The notes: generated by a model not told the origin, from the sequence alone. A DNA stretch of 64,000 bases from Ciborinia camelliae (GCA_025890175.1 JANPYM010000010.1:1704427-1768426); one strand, 5' to 3'. Shown: positions 32,256 to 43,898, counted from the first letter of the stretch. Numbers and translations are program-made.

Positions 32256-32700
32256 TGTTGGTATCACCATGGGTGGTGAAGACGGATTATACTACATATA
32301 GTATCGTAATGTACCTATTCGGCTTGTTTTTCTGAACTACATGTATGCTATGCTACCTATATATGACCGCTAGCGCGGGCACTAGCTATCCACCGCGCAT
32401 GCGCTTGCAATAGCATATCACATGATTATCCCAGCGGACCTGAGTATCCCCTAATTCCTATAAGGTATATTCCCCCACTACTGCTATACATAGGTAGTTT
32501 AAGCTACACACAATATGATCCTATTCCAACAAACCTTTTGTTGGACTAGGAAATAAGTTGGAACTTATTGATTGTTAATGATGTTCTAGAGCTAGTGCTA
32601 CGATGGGCCTATATGCCCGCAGGGTAACTAGTGTGGTTGCGTGCTAGTTACGTACCCATTTACTAATCACTTGCCCAGAACATTCACTGGTACAGAAACA
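32256..32700. mobile_element. Solo-LTR-like element, copy A (445 bp)
   Basis: Begins TGTTGGTATCACCATGGG and ends CACTGGTACAGAAACA, the TG...CA form of a long terminal repeat. Its first 180 bases match the element at 49394 (identical over the first 38 or so). Its last 120 bases match the element at 50452-50620. No gag/pol frames lie nearby and no clear 5-bp target duplication was found, so it is read as a solo LTR. Confidence 0.7.
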
Positions 32701-33107
32701 TACGGTACAGTATGTTCAGATTTAAAATGTTACATCGCCAAGGTTTAACTAATCCAAAACTATACGTGTGGAGCCCATTAAGTATGGTGATTGGCTCGGG
32801 ACGAACCCCCTTCCTACTCCTCAATGCATTAGTGCTTATATACCGTATATAAGCGTGTCATCTATTCGGGCGATCGGATTAGGGCTTAATAAGCATGACT
32901 ACCCGTACCGGTATTGTACAAAATAACGTCCGCCACTCATCAACGTCAATAACTGCAATGTAACTCACTCGTAACCCCACCTCTTCTTACCAGAAACTGT
33001 GAGATTGAAGAGGCACTAACCAATTTCGCTAGTCAAACCACCTTGTGGATCCAGCTCGTAGATTCATCCACCCAACATCATACCTCTGCACTGTGCTTTC
33101 TGGCAAC
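32701..33107. other. Intergenic between transposon remnants
   Basis: No gene is seen. The stretch contains only short stop-interrupted frames and lies between the LTR-like copy A and the complete MITE upstream of the SDR gene. Confidence 0.5.
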
Positions 33108-33432
33108 TAAGGGTGCGTTCGGATCGATTTTTTCAATATTTGTTAAATATTTAAAAGGGCGAGAGCATTGAAGTTGTTGAAATAACAAAGGCTCAAATAT
33201 ATTTTGTCTACAGCACCTAAAAGTTGCTATTGATTATTATATAGAAATTGGTTCAAATACTTGCTAATTTAATATATTAAACTCAATATTTTTATTAAGC
33301 TTAATGTTGTGTTCGACAAAATCAAATATTAAAGCTAATATATATTGAGTATAATATTGCGTTCGGATCGATTATATTAGATCTAATATATTGAGCGTAA
33401 TGTTCAAAAAAAATCGATCCGAACGCGCTCTA
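33108..33432. mobile_element. MITE of about 325 bp with 19-bp perfect inner TIR
   Basis: GCGTTCGGATCGATTTTTT at 33115-33133 is exactly reverse-complemented at 33408-33426. Looser matching (TAAGGGT / AGAGC) extends to 33108 and 33432. A third partial terminal motif, GCGTTCGGATCGATTATATT, lies inside at 33359. The interior is AT-rich and non-coding and is shared with the truncated copy at 32098. It ends about 340 bp before the SDR start codon and so may contribute to its promoter. Confidence 0.75.
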
Positions 33433-33769
33433 AATTCGAAATTCAATATAACTTCGATATACTTCCAATCATCTAGCAACTTCAATGTAACAACAAAACC
33501 GCTCCGCATGGCTATTATTGGTTGACATTAAACGATGTTGTAATATTACAGGGTTTTGTTGAATATGTGACTGGGCATAAGTCTAATAATAAGAGTAGCG
33601 AAAGACGCCGCAATCATGCGTTTAATGAAACGCTCCCCATCTTCCTATTTTTAGATATGAACGAAGAAGGCAAATACATAAATTCCCAGCTTAACCCTTT
33701 TCTCTGAGCTTCCCTACTCTTAAACTTCCCCGCAATTCCAAAATCAAACACAACTCCGTATTAAACAAG

Positions 33770-34881
33770 ATGCAACCACCATTCGCCTGCCCCACTGCCA
33801 CTTGGCACAACGATACTTACGAGAGCATCTCGCCCTCGCGTCCGGAGCTAAGTGTAGCTGGTAAAACCGTCGTCATTATTGGAGGGGTACGTAAACTCCA
33901 TTTTTGAAATAATTGAACCCACTCCTCTCTTGTGACCCCTTCTTGATTTTTGACCCTCATCTTGTAGCTTTCTACCGCACTTACTAATGTGATGGGATTT
34001 AAAGGGAAGCGGAATCGGAAGGGAAACAGCCTTCGCCTTTGCCACAGCTGGAGCTGCTCATATCGCGCTCTTGGGGCGAACAGATGCAACCCTTCAGGAG
34101 ACTGCTGAGTCGATTGCCTCGACCAGCAAAGCATCGTCCTCAGTGCATGTCGCCGATCTGACCAAAGCAGAAAGCTTGAAAAGCGCTGCTACTGCAGTGG
34201 GCAAGTGGCATGTACTCGTTATATGCTCAGGCTATTGCCCTACACCATCGCCAATCCCATCATCGGAGGGCGAGGATTGGTGGAAAGGCTTTGAGGTCAG
34301 TATTCTCTTGAGTCTTTGATCCTTTGATGGTGTATCAAGTGTACTAACGCTCCTGCTGGTGCAGACAAATGTCCAAGGGACATTTCTAGCGACCAGAGCG
34401 TTTCTGCCAACAGCGGATTCATCCGAAGCGACCATCCTCGGTGTAACCACGGACGTTTCGCTTCTTCCAGTTACATATCTGCCTGGACTTTCATCCTATG
34501 TCTCGTCAAAGCTTGCGCAGGCCAAGATCTACGAATTTCTAGCGGCAGAGAACCCCAACATCTTCGTTGCGACCATAAATCCCGGTATGATTGAGACGGA
34601 CAACTTCTATAGGACAGGCGCAACTCCCGACAAGGTGCCAATCGACACAGGTAAAATCACTTAATACCTTGTAGTAACACACAAATTGCTAACTGGGTTT
34701 GCCATTTCTAGTTCAACTTCCAGCTCATTTTCTTGTCTGGATGGCTAGTCCTGAAGCTGCATTCCTCAGGGGACGCTGTGCTTGGGCAAATTGGGACGTC
34801 GAGGAGCTTAAGGCCCAGAAATCCATGGTTCTTGAGAGCTTGTTTATGACAGCTGGCTTCAAAGGGCTGCCAAAAATTTGA
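33770..34881 (+). CDS. Short-chain dehydrogenase/reductase (classical SDR)
   Basis: Exons 33770-33886, 34005-34295, 34365-34650 and 34712-34881 give 287 aa. The Rossmann dinucleotide motif GGGSGIG (38-44) is assembled across intron 1. TNVQG (137-141) carries the structural Asn138. The active site is YVSSK (Tyr181, Lys185), with a Ser about 13 residues earlier (Ser168). The VVIIGG strand and LGRTD loop suggest NADP(H), though this is uncertain. It would reduce a ketone or oxidise an alcohol. Introns are 118, 69 and 61 bp, with branch sites TACTAAT and TACTAAC visible in the first two. It lies between the UbiA gene and the P450, both on the side expected for a small metabolic cluster. No transmembrane segment is seen. 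Confidence 0.9.
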
Positions 34882-35972
34882 GATCAAATCTGCCAGCCCT
34901 ATGGACGCACGGCTCGATTTATTTTCACGCTTAGCTCCCAATTTTGAGATCGTTTCTTTATATGTGATTGGCTATCAAGCCATTCCAGTTTTTCTCATAT
35001 TTAGCTGTTAGTTGTTGATAGTAGTTAAATAAGCTCATTCATTTGAATAAGACTTCCCACGATCCGTGAAATCGAGCGGAAGTTCAGTATAGTCAATATT
35101 CTGCTTTGGTTGATAACCAGAGCCCACCTCTATTTAAAAATTACCGTGAAATAAGTAGAATTTATTTTCCACGGTCGATCTTCAAGTTTCATACACGAAT
35201 AGATGGATTTGTGAGTTCTTCGTGCCGCCAAATGTAATATATGAAAGGGAGCAAGCGGTGATGCATCAGTAACACCTGCCAAGAGCGGAGAAGATGGTAA
35301 TCACGTCATGGTTGCATTTAAGAGAGCTGTACTTGCCTGCACTGATACTCAATGCAGCGGCCTTGTTATAGGTAGTAAAGAAAGATAATGGATACCGGGT
35401 TTATTGCTAAATTCATACCCAAAGAGGAAATCAATGGAGTCTAAAATTTCCTCCCGATTGTATTCTACGTACAACTACGGAGCTACCGATGCACTAGCAC
35501 TAGCCTACTCTAACGAGTAAGATTGGATCGGTGATCGTTGTGTAGTATTGAATTTCTATCTTTTTTATTTGGCCCAATCTAGCGCTTGATACTTTAAGCG
35601 TTGTGATACGGGTGTACATATAAGGAGACGCCGAGCCTCAAATTAGAAAATGAAACCCACACGCTGCACGCATCCTAGGAGTAGGCCTCCTTTGTAGGCA
35701 TGGTCATATTAGTGGACTTATTGATGTGAGTATGCGGCGTGAAGTTGGAATGAAGTTGCAACAGAATCTTCATCCCACAATTATGGTATGGTTATCAGGC
35801 TGCAGCTCTGCTCTTATCATAAAGCTCGTCCAACGTGTAGTGATAACTTAAAGCTCTTATTTCATCTTCTGTTCTTCTCATTGCTTGTTGATATTCAGGC
35901 CTGCTCTATTCTTTTGGCTTACCATTTCGTGGTACGAATTTCAAAGGCCATCTCGAATTTTCACAGCACACC
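34882..35972. other. Intergenic between SDR and P450
   Basis: Non-coding. The last 200 bases are the likely promoter and leader of the P450. No transposon ends were recognised. Confidence 0.5.
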
Positions 35973-38048
35973 ATGGCCACCATGATCACCAATATCGATT
36001 GGAACGGATGCACATCCCTCCGTATATACACATTCGCCAGCATGATTGGGGTCGGTCTTGGGGTACTTGCCCACCTCGGCCTTTTCATCTGGGGCGAATG
36101 GCACGTCCAAGCTCCCTCCATTTTCCTCTTCCATATATTCCTCTACATGTGTTTATCAATTGGCGCCGTGATTCACCATGACTCCAGTGTAGGCAAGCTA
36201 TGGACCGCTGGGCTTATTATTAGTATATTCTACCTCGCAGCACTATTATTCAGTATCTTTATCTATCGCATTGTCTTCCACCAATTGACGCGCGCCGGTT
36301 TTAAAGGACCCTTTTTCATGCGCATATCCAAGATCTTTCACGTGTGGAAATGTCGAACATCCCAAAACCATTTGCTACTAGATGGTCTGCAAAAGAAATA
36401 CGGTGACTTTATTAGAACTGGTTTGAACCCCGACTCACTATTACGTATGACTGCTTGCTAAAGACCTTCCGATTTAAGGGCCCTCGGAAATCACAATCTT
36501 CCACCCCGAAGTCTTTGTCGCGACTGATGGCCCGAAGACAGAGTGTGTTAAATCAGAGTGGTATGATCTGTTATGGCCAGAAAGCTCCCTCCTCACAACC
36601 CGATCGCGGGGTCTTCATGACGCGCGCCGCCGGGACTGGAAAGAGTGTTTTGCCCCTCAAGGTGAGTTCACAGTTTTCATTTTACCACCCCTTTTGATAT
36701 TGTTGTTATAAAATAGTTCTACATACACTAGCTCGATAATCACTACAACAATACAATAAGTTCAATATATATTATAGAAGTGGAAGTATGCTGAATCCCT
36801 TTCTTCTTGTCCAGCGCTCGCCTACCATTTCGCCAAGACGGTCAAGCACGTCGAGATACTCGGAACGATAATTGAAAGCAGCATCGTAGCCGGGAAACCA
36901 TGCCAAATGCGCGACCTTTTCTACTGGCTCGGGTTTGATATCATGGGGGACTTTGTATTTAATAAGTCCTTTAACATGCTCAATAATCAAGAGTGGCATC
37001 ACATGGTGGTGCGTTTACAGCGGGCGCTGTCATTGCTCGGACCAGCAAGTCCTGCTCCCTGGCTCATCCAAATCGCATTCCGCATCGCCCCACGCATTTA
37101 TCAGATCGGAGACTGGTTCGAGATGACAGCGTGGACGCACGAGCAGATCGGTGCACGCCTGGATACCGGCTTTGAGAAGCAACCCACCCCGGACTTGGTG
37201 CACTATCTTCTGGAGAAGAGTGATGAGCCGCGCACAGCAGAAGGTGTGCGAAGAATGCGAGGGGATAGTTTAAATGCAATTGTAGCTGGCAGGTTCGTTG
37301 CCTCCCCATGAATATCCATAATTAGCCCAACGCCTCCACCTACACTGATCTAACATGGCTGAATAGTGAGCCAATCCCCGTGGTCCTTCTGGGGTTATTT
37401 TCTGAGCTAGCCCGGAATCCACATCAGATAGAAACGGCATATGCTGAAATAGCCGAAAAGGACATCACAGACACGAAGGTTCTAAGCGGGTTGCCATATC
37501 TCAATGCCATAATCCAGGAGGCGCTGCGTCTATATCCAGTTCTGCCCACGGCTGGGTCGAGGAAGACAGGCAAACACGGAGTTACAATTGCTGGTGTATT
37601 TATCCCTCCGAACACGACTGTCGTAAATCCTCGCTATTCTATCCATCGAAGTAAGTTCGGGTTTCCTTGGTTTTAGGGTATCCCACTAATTAGACATGCA
37701 TCACCAGGAGAAGACTGCTTCGAACAAGCTAACGACTTTATTCCCGAGCGATGGACTACACGCCGCGAGATGGTGCGGAATATTGCGGCTTATAGCCCTT
37801 GGGGAACTGGTAAGTGCCCTCTAAATAGCCCTGTGGCAAGAAACGCGCTCACCGTTTACGCAGCCCATCACAGCTGTATCGCGCGCGTCATGGCAATTGA
37901 CGTGCTGCGGATCACAACCGCCCAGGTGATCAAGAAATACCGCTTCAGCCTTGCACCCGGTGAGACAGGACGCCGCGTTTTAGACGATATGAAGGACCAG
38001 CTAGCACCCAATCCAGGCCACTTGACACTGGTTTTTGAGAAAAGATAG
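35973..38048 (+). CDS. Cytochrome P450 monooxygenase with a multi-helix N-terminus
   Basis: Six exons (35973-36420, 36479-36661, 36815-37292, 37367-37650, 37708-37809, 37864-38048) join in frame to 559 aa. Three hydrophobic segments in the first 100 residues precede the core, an arrangement seen in fungal P450s of the tryprostatin-hydroxylase type. The core has RTGPSEITIF, the K-helix EALR (Glu421-Arg424), the PERF-like motif FIPERW, and the heme loop SPWGTGAHHSCIAR with Cys503. The I-helix reads VAGSEPIPVV, lacking the usual Thr. The heme loop has Ala where the conserved Gly four residues before Cys is expected, and Ala after the Cys. Intron 1 uses GTTTGA; the others use GTGAGT, GTTCGT and GTAAGT. 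ER-membrane oxygenase, substrate unknown. Confidence 0.9.
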
Positions 38049-38693
38049 CTTCCAATACGCGACGTGTATGAAAAGGGGGTTGAGCAGGAGGTATGTAAAA
38101 TCTAAGGTCTTATTGCACCCCTCTCGGAATTCAAAATTAAGGACCTTTGGTGATTTTTATGTTTATCCTGACCAATGGTGATGGATCTCAACTGTGTAGC
38201 ATACCATATCATAGACTCTTGAATAATCAATATGTAATGGTACGACACAAAACCCTACATGCTACGTGTTTGTTTTTGATTGATTCGAGTTTTTAGGTTA
38301 TTTTCCGCGTTACACCACGACTTGAGTCACCATAAGCCTTCCTTATCGGCGATATACAGTCGACAAGAAGATAGTTATTATATGTGAAGAATCTGGGTGT
38401 TGTTTTGGGATCAAATTGCTGCCAAGTGGTCGAAGAAGTATGGCAAGTTTGAACATCAAACGAGTAATTGCTGGGAGATAATTGAAGAAGACGATGGTTA
38501 AGTGGAGATAAGAGGGGATTTAAAAAACTGTATGTAGTACGAGCGGTCGATGCATCGAGATTTGTTAGACTAGACATGCATATGCACTATTTGGACCTGC
38601 GCCTTGCATTTTGAGCGGGGAAAAAATGCTTCTGGGTTGATGCTTATTCTCACCTCTGAATTACGAAAAACAACCTCAATCCAACTTTACAGA
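38049..38693. other. Intergenic between the P450 and HET genes
   Basis: No gene supported. It is the 3' flank of the P450 and the promoter of the HET gene. A minus-strand frame (38293-38577) shows no known features. Confidence 0.5.
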
Positions 38694-40986
38694 ATGGCAT
38701 CCCATCTGAACAAATCTGATGATTCCCAAATGACCGCACAGCGCAAACCATCCGGGACTGGCACAGCTAACGACGATCTCTGCAACCTGTGCTTGCAAGC
38801 TTTGACTATTGATGATAAGCTTGCGGGCGGTGCCGTAATAAAGGCCTCTGATGGAACGACTGCTTTAGACTTCTCAAGGTTTACTTTCACCAACAGTTGG
38901 GCATCCCAGTGGGTGCGAGGAATTCGATTTTCTCGGTGCCTCGATACCCATCAAGATAGAGATAAGCCCGGATGGCACGGTAGCAAATTCAATCAAGACC
39001 TTAATTTATGCGCAGGCAAGAATTACGAACGTTGTGTGACACTTCCTACACTGCTTGAACTCTCGGAACCGGCGGCTAAGAGATGTCGATTCTGTTCGAG
39101 ACTCAAGGATCTTTTCTGTGAACAGTATGATGAGTGTTCTTGGTGGAAAAAAACTTGTCCCCGTTCGAGACTCCGCTTCAAGATGCAGTATGAATGGCAG
39201 GGGTATCGTAAAATATCAGAGGGAGATGAAGAAGCCACAATAACGACAACAGAAGCGACCCTTGATTGTTTGGGGGTTTTTGTCCATCACCCAGGTCTCA
39301 AAAATTACGAGGTGGATTTCTACAAATTTGGTGTAGAGGCTTGGCCAGGTAAGTTGCGCAAGTTTCTTCTCTAATACAGTTGACTGATTTTTGTAAGGAA
39401 AATGCCGGGACTGGCTTAAAATCAGAACTAGACCCCTGGATCCCGACGGACCAGCTTCCAAGAGAAATATTGATTTCATGAAACACTGTATCGATGAATG
39501 CGTCAAGTACCATTACGCCTGTAGAGACAAGCTCTCCAACACCCAATTTATTCCAACGCGCTTACTGGACATCGGAAATGTAGAGACTTTGTTTGTAAGA
39601 CTAGTAGAGCGTTGTCAAATTCCTCTGGTAGGCTCTTCTAGTCCCCAACTTCAATACGCAACATTAAGCTACTGTTGGGGGGAGTCGCTAACCCTGAAAA
39701 CCACCGAGGAAACCAAAGATGAATATGAGAAGATAGGCATTCTAATGCATGATATGCCAGCTACCTTTCAAGATGCGATTTACATCACCAGAAAACTTGG
39801 TATTCGGTATCTATGGATCGATGCGCTTTGCATCATCCAACACAACACAGCAGATTGGGAGGCTGAATCGGTCAGAATGTGTGACATTTTTGCCAATTCT
39901 CAAATCACTATCAGTGCGGCTGCAAACTCTTCTTCCTCTGAAAGTTTCCTCCAGCGACCCTTTGATAAGCCGTTGGATATCCACTTCCGCTCATTATTGA
40001 ACCCCGATGTATCTGGAGAGTATTCAATCCCTCTCCAACCAAGATCTACTTCTCGTGCAATGAATGATGTCAGGCATTCGAAATTGTACAGCCGTGCTTG
40101 GGTTTGGCAAGAGGAGATCATGTCCACACGGCAACTGGTATTCGGCGAGAAAATGTTTCAATTCCGATGCAATCAGGGGATTTCCTTGGAGAATGGTCTT
40201 TTCGAAGATTCACCGGGAGTGATTTTAAAAAAAAGTTCAAATTATGACTGGTTTTGGCGTAATGCTTTGAGAATATACTCCTCGAGGGAGCTCTCATACC
40301 CCAGAGACAGACTGGGTGCTATGGCTGGAGTGGCCAAATTCATTGACAATAATCTGAAAGCAGCGGGAAAATCAACAGACTATCTGGTGGGACTGTGGCT
40401 CAATGACAGCTTTGGGTACCAGATCTGCTGGGCATGTAAAAACCCCACAGTGTCGTATATCACGATGATGGACTCTTTGCGGAACGAAAATGAATATTTT
40501 GCTCCATCTTGGAGCTGGGCATCTAGAAATACAGGCATTCACTGCTATTTCACCGGGGACTACACCGCAGTTCAAGTCATCAGTTACAATTTGCAACCGG
40601 CTAACTCGGATGCTATGGTTGCAGTTAAATTTGGATCATCAATTACTCTCCGGGGAAAGTGTAGACAGACACCAGTGGAGCCAAGTAGAGGTCGTCTCAA
40701 GCAGGGTGGAAATAGGGAGTCCCATAGATGGGAAACATTTAGCGACCATGGTCGCATTGACTTTTGGTTGGATTGGGTGCCGAATGTGGATGATCCCGAA
40801 GAATTCAAAGTTCAAAGTCAACTTCAGCTCCTCATCATAAACCGTTCGGGAGAGCCTTCAGGGCTTCTTATCCTACCATTTGATGGTTCCCATGGCACGC
40901 TGTATCACAGGGTTGGGGTCTTTACACTTTGGGGCAATTCTGAGTGGTTAAGATGCCTGCCGGATCGCGACTTTACCATCTGGTAA
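38694..40986 (+). CDS. HET-domain (heterokaryon incompatibility) protein
   Basis: Exons 38694-39348 and 39398-40986 encode 747 aa; the 49-bp intron ends in GTAAG, because the nearer TACAG acceptor would give a stop. The three diagnostic HET blocks are present: YATLSYCWG (305-313), YLWIDALCIIQ (356-366) and MCDIFANSQITISAA. A Trp-rich C-terminal region (FAPSWSWASRN) is typical of long HET proteins. The N-terminal 200 residues include Cys clusters (CNLCLQAL, CRFCSRLKDLFC) often found before HET domains. These proteins can trigger incompatibility or cell-death responses, but most are uncharacterised. The start at 38694 was chosen for its context and for typical HET length; an in-frame ATG at 38604 would add 30 residues. 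Confidence 0.92.
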
Positions 40987-41053
40987 ATGCTAGATTCTAT
41001 GATGTGACGTACCTAGAAAAGGGGCCATGTCTATATATGGGGTCACTAAAATT

Positions 41054-41079
41054 CGGGACTAGCGTGTACGCTAGTCCCG
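41054..41079. repeat. Near-perfect 26-bp palindrome 3' of the HET gene
   Basis: CGGGACTAGCGT pairs with ACGCTAGTCCCG across a 2-base centre (GT). The stem is 12 bp without mismatch. It lies 68 bp after the HET stop codon, so it could form a hairpin in the 3' UTR or be a remnant of a repeat; CTAGCG/CGCTAG motifs also occur in the LTR-like element at 49394. Confidence 0.85.
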
Positions 41080-41670
41080 TATCCGTAGCATATACCCCAC
41101 GGAGTGAATGTAGAATATTCACGTGTTCTTCCAACAATAATAACTTCAACCAATACTCGAACACTCCAGCTGGTCAAGTTAATAAGTTGATATTGATTAA
41201 CACTAGTTATTAAATTTACTAATAAATGATGTGCCATATCTTTCTTAATAGGTTATTTATTATTTGAATTCAGATTTGCAACAAAAAACGTCATGGTTAA
41301 CCTTTAATCACTATTTTAATTCAGTGTCAATGCCAGAACTACCAGATTGACAATTTGTAGAGTTTTTTCTCAACTTTGAGAGTGCAGTATCAAGATTTCT
41401 AAGCGAGCATTGTATAGGTACTAGGTAGGTATGTTAATGAAATAATTCCTCCCTTGAATTTGTTGTGTGTGATGTCGATACATATACTTTAGCCCTGGAG
41501 ATATGAGAAGATGTAGGATAATTGGATTGATTCTTGGTATCAAAATAACACTTTTCCTTCTTGATGTACAAGTATTCCATAAAAATATCTCAACGTAGAG
41601 CGACCTTCCTCCCATACTCCTGTCCAAACAAACCAAACGCCACTGGGAAATAAATCTGCCCCTATACATT

Positions 41671-41853
41671 ATGGACAAGGTCAAGAATACTGCCTTTGTC
41701 TTTACCCTTCTTATCTTCTGTATAGTTAAAGGCCTCAAAGGTTTGCCCGCTGCCACTGTTGGACTTCCCCTACTTTCATTGTCGAATGTGAATTTAGACA
41801 TTCCCCACTCATCTATGCCTCCAAATCCACTCGATGTTGCGTGCTGCGCTTAA
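41671..41853 (+). CDS. Doubtful 60-aa ORF with signal-like N-terminus
   Basis: ATG-initiated frame with a hydrophobic stretch (NTAFVFTLLIFCIVKG) and a short Pro/Ser-rich tail ending in CCA. It ends 28 bp from the convergent UTP6 stop, so it may be only 3'-UTR sequence of UTP6 read in reverse. A small secreted protein is possible but unsupported. Confidence 0.15.
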   Translation: MDKVKNTAFVFTLLIFCIVKGLKGLPAATVGLPLLSLSNVNLDIPHSSMPPNPLDVACCA

Positions 41854-41881
41854 TTCCTCTGTGCATTAAGACATACATCGC

Positions 41882-43163
41882 TTAATCCAGCTTTCGGAGT
41901 GTGTGCTGCAATACTGCTTGAATACCCGAATCTAGCTCTGGTAATGCTAGGATTGCTTCAATCCATGCCTTTGTCTTTAGTGACAATTGAGTTTTATCAT
42001 TGGTATTTTCCATGGATTCCTTAAGACGATTGAGAGCCGACCCGATAGCCACTGCAAATTCGGGAGATGTGTGATCAACGCCAACTAATGGTTGGCGAAT
42101 ATAACAATTGCATGTTGTGGGATCCTTAGAATATAATTCCAACATACTATCCAACACATGTTGAAGGATTTTAGGAAGACATTTGACTTGAGTAAAGGCT
42201 GCAAACATGTCGAAGAAGTCCTCTGCTGCGACTGATGAGAAGAATGGTTGCTTTTTAGCAACATCGAATATGGCAAGTGGAATTGCACCATTGAGAGCTG
42301 GTGTGGTCATGGGGTCTTTGGCGGCTTCGGAATCTACTCCTACTCTTTCCATCATGCTGGGTTGCATTGTGTTGTCCTTGAAATCTGGAATTGCAATCAT
42401 ATCCTTCGAGGTTGTGAAACCGGACTCTTCGGCTGACTCTTCGGGTTCCTTTGGTGCTTCGATAGTCCTATCAATATCCAGGCCAAGAATCCTCCTACGT
42501 ATAGCTATCTTTGCCAAATAGATCATCTCCAACTTTGCATATTCGATCCATAAGTCCTTACTCCTGGTGCAGAACCGAGTTCCCCTCTGCATATAACTCC
42601 TCGCCTCATTCATATCCGCTTCCATTTCCAAAGTCCATTTTGCCGCATAGAGCCACAATTCCGGTTTTGTAGGATGTAATCGAATTGCAGCTGTCAGAAC
42701 TGTCTTGAATTTTTTCGTCGCTTTGGCTTGTCTTGCGAATTCCAAATATGACATCCATAATGCTAAATCGCCTGGGTGTTTCTTGAGACCTCTATCGAAT
42801 ACACCAAATACTCGCGCCTGACCAGCATGCGATGAGCTTCCCTTTATGCGCATTCGTTTACATCTTTTTTGTCGGAGATGTTCGAGACTCATTTCCCATG
42901 CGGCATATCGAGCAAAATCGACGGCTTTTGAACCTCTCACTAGTACTCTATGTTCGAAGTCTGATCGCTTTTTAACCAATGTCCTAATCTCATCCTGAAT
43001 ACATCTCTCTTGTAAGTAGTTATTCGCATAAGACCAAAATGACATGTAGGATTGAGGGAAATAGCCAACCAACCTTTGTAAATATTTTCTTTTGCTCGAA
43101 TTCTTGCAATTGGGGAACACCTTGTTCTAGATAGAATCTTGCTTTATCGTTTGCGCCCGACAT
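41882..43163 (-). CDS. utp6: Utp6, U3 snoRNP / small-subunit processome component
   Basis: Exon 1 complement(43074-43163) encodes MSGANDKARFYLEQGVPQLQ, the conserved Utp6 start. The 79-bp intron (GTTGGT...CAG) joins it to complement(41882-42994), giving 400 aa. The segment IRTLVKKRSDFEHRV ... DFARYAAWEMSLEHLR is the U3-associated domain (U3_assoc_6), followed by half-TPR (HAT) repeats such as DLALWMSYLEFARQ, PELWLYAAKWTLEMEADM and DLWIEYAKLEMIYLAKI. Utp6 works in the nucleolus in early 18S pre-rRNA processing as part of the UTP-B subcomplex. The shorter frame starting at 43120 reads through the intron and is not the real start. It is head to head with CWH43. Confidence 0.95.
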
Positions 43164-43898
43164 TGTGGAATTATTTGAATATTGATTTATTTGTATGACC
43201 CTCTAGACTTTCTTCGCCTTGGGGAAAGATTCAGAAATTCTTTGGGCGGTGGACTATCTTGAAGAAATTCTGCCAAAAATTAGACGGAACCATCGGATTA
43301 TTTGATTGACCGAAGTTCCGCGGGGCGGAGATTACGTCAGCGGAATGTTTATTTACATCAATAATACCGGTAGTCGTAGTTACCCAGTAGTGCAGGTGCG
43401 GGTGCCCGTGTTTACCTACTGACTACCCGCTTTGAACGCTACGCGCCGCACCTGTCCATTTATTATTGATGGGTCGAAACGAATCCATAGCTTGAGCTCC
43501 ACTCCACTCTACCAGTCAGCGGAACCGTCACGGTCACGATACCTACCCAAATACGGAACTTTCGGAAGGTAAGGCTGAGAAGTTCTCTGATTGGTCTGGT
43601 CTAGTCTCACCTCACCCTTGCCCTTGCCTCGCCCTGGAATCCTGGATGTCTTTGGAGGGGAAAATCAATATCAATCCAATCAATATTGATGAAGGTACCA
43701 GTTGACGGCTTTTACGGCTTTCACGGCTTGGCTTGATAATTCAACCAACCTGGAACAATCAAATAAACGCGCGCCTGTTCCTTACATTAAAGGTTACCTA
43801 CATCTCACTTTTTCTGTTCCTTTTTGATCTCTCCGGATGCTTCGGATTACACTCATTTGGATGTGAATATTCCATATACAAAGTGATTGAAATCACAG
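43164..43898. promoter_or_regulatory. Shared divergent promoter region of UTP6 and CWH43
   Basis: 735 bp separate the two start codons, with no other gene. GC-rich patches (43311-43345, 43390-43460) lie in the centre. The arrangement suggests a bidirectional promoter. No specific factor site is assigned. Confidence 0.55.

Noticed and set aside
34296..34320. Premature end of the SDR in the second frame segment
   Set aside because: A GTCAGT donor and a GCAG acceptor remove the stop and restore the conserved TNVQG motif, so the gene is intact, not a pseudogene.
42995..43120. Alternative start of UTP6 at 43120
   Set aside because: The sequence is an intron with GTTGGT and CAG ends; the conserved Utp6 N-terminus lies in the upstream exon.
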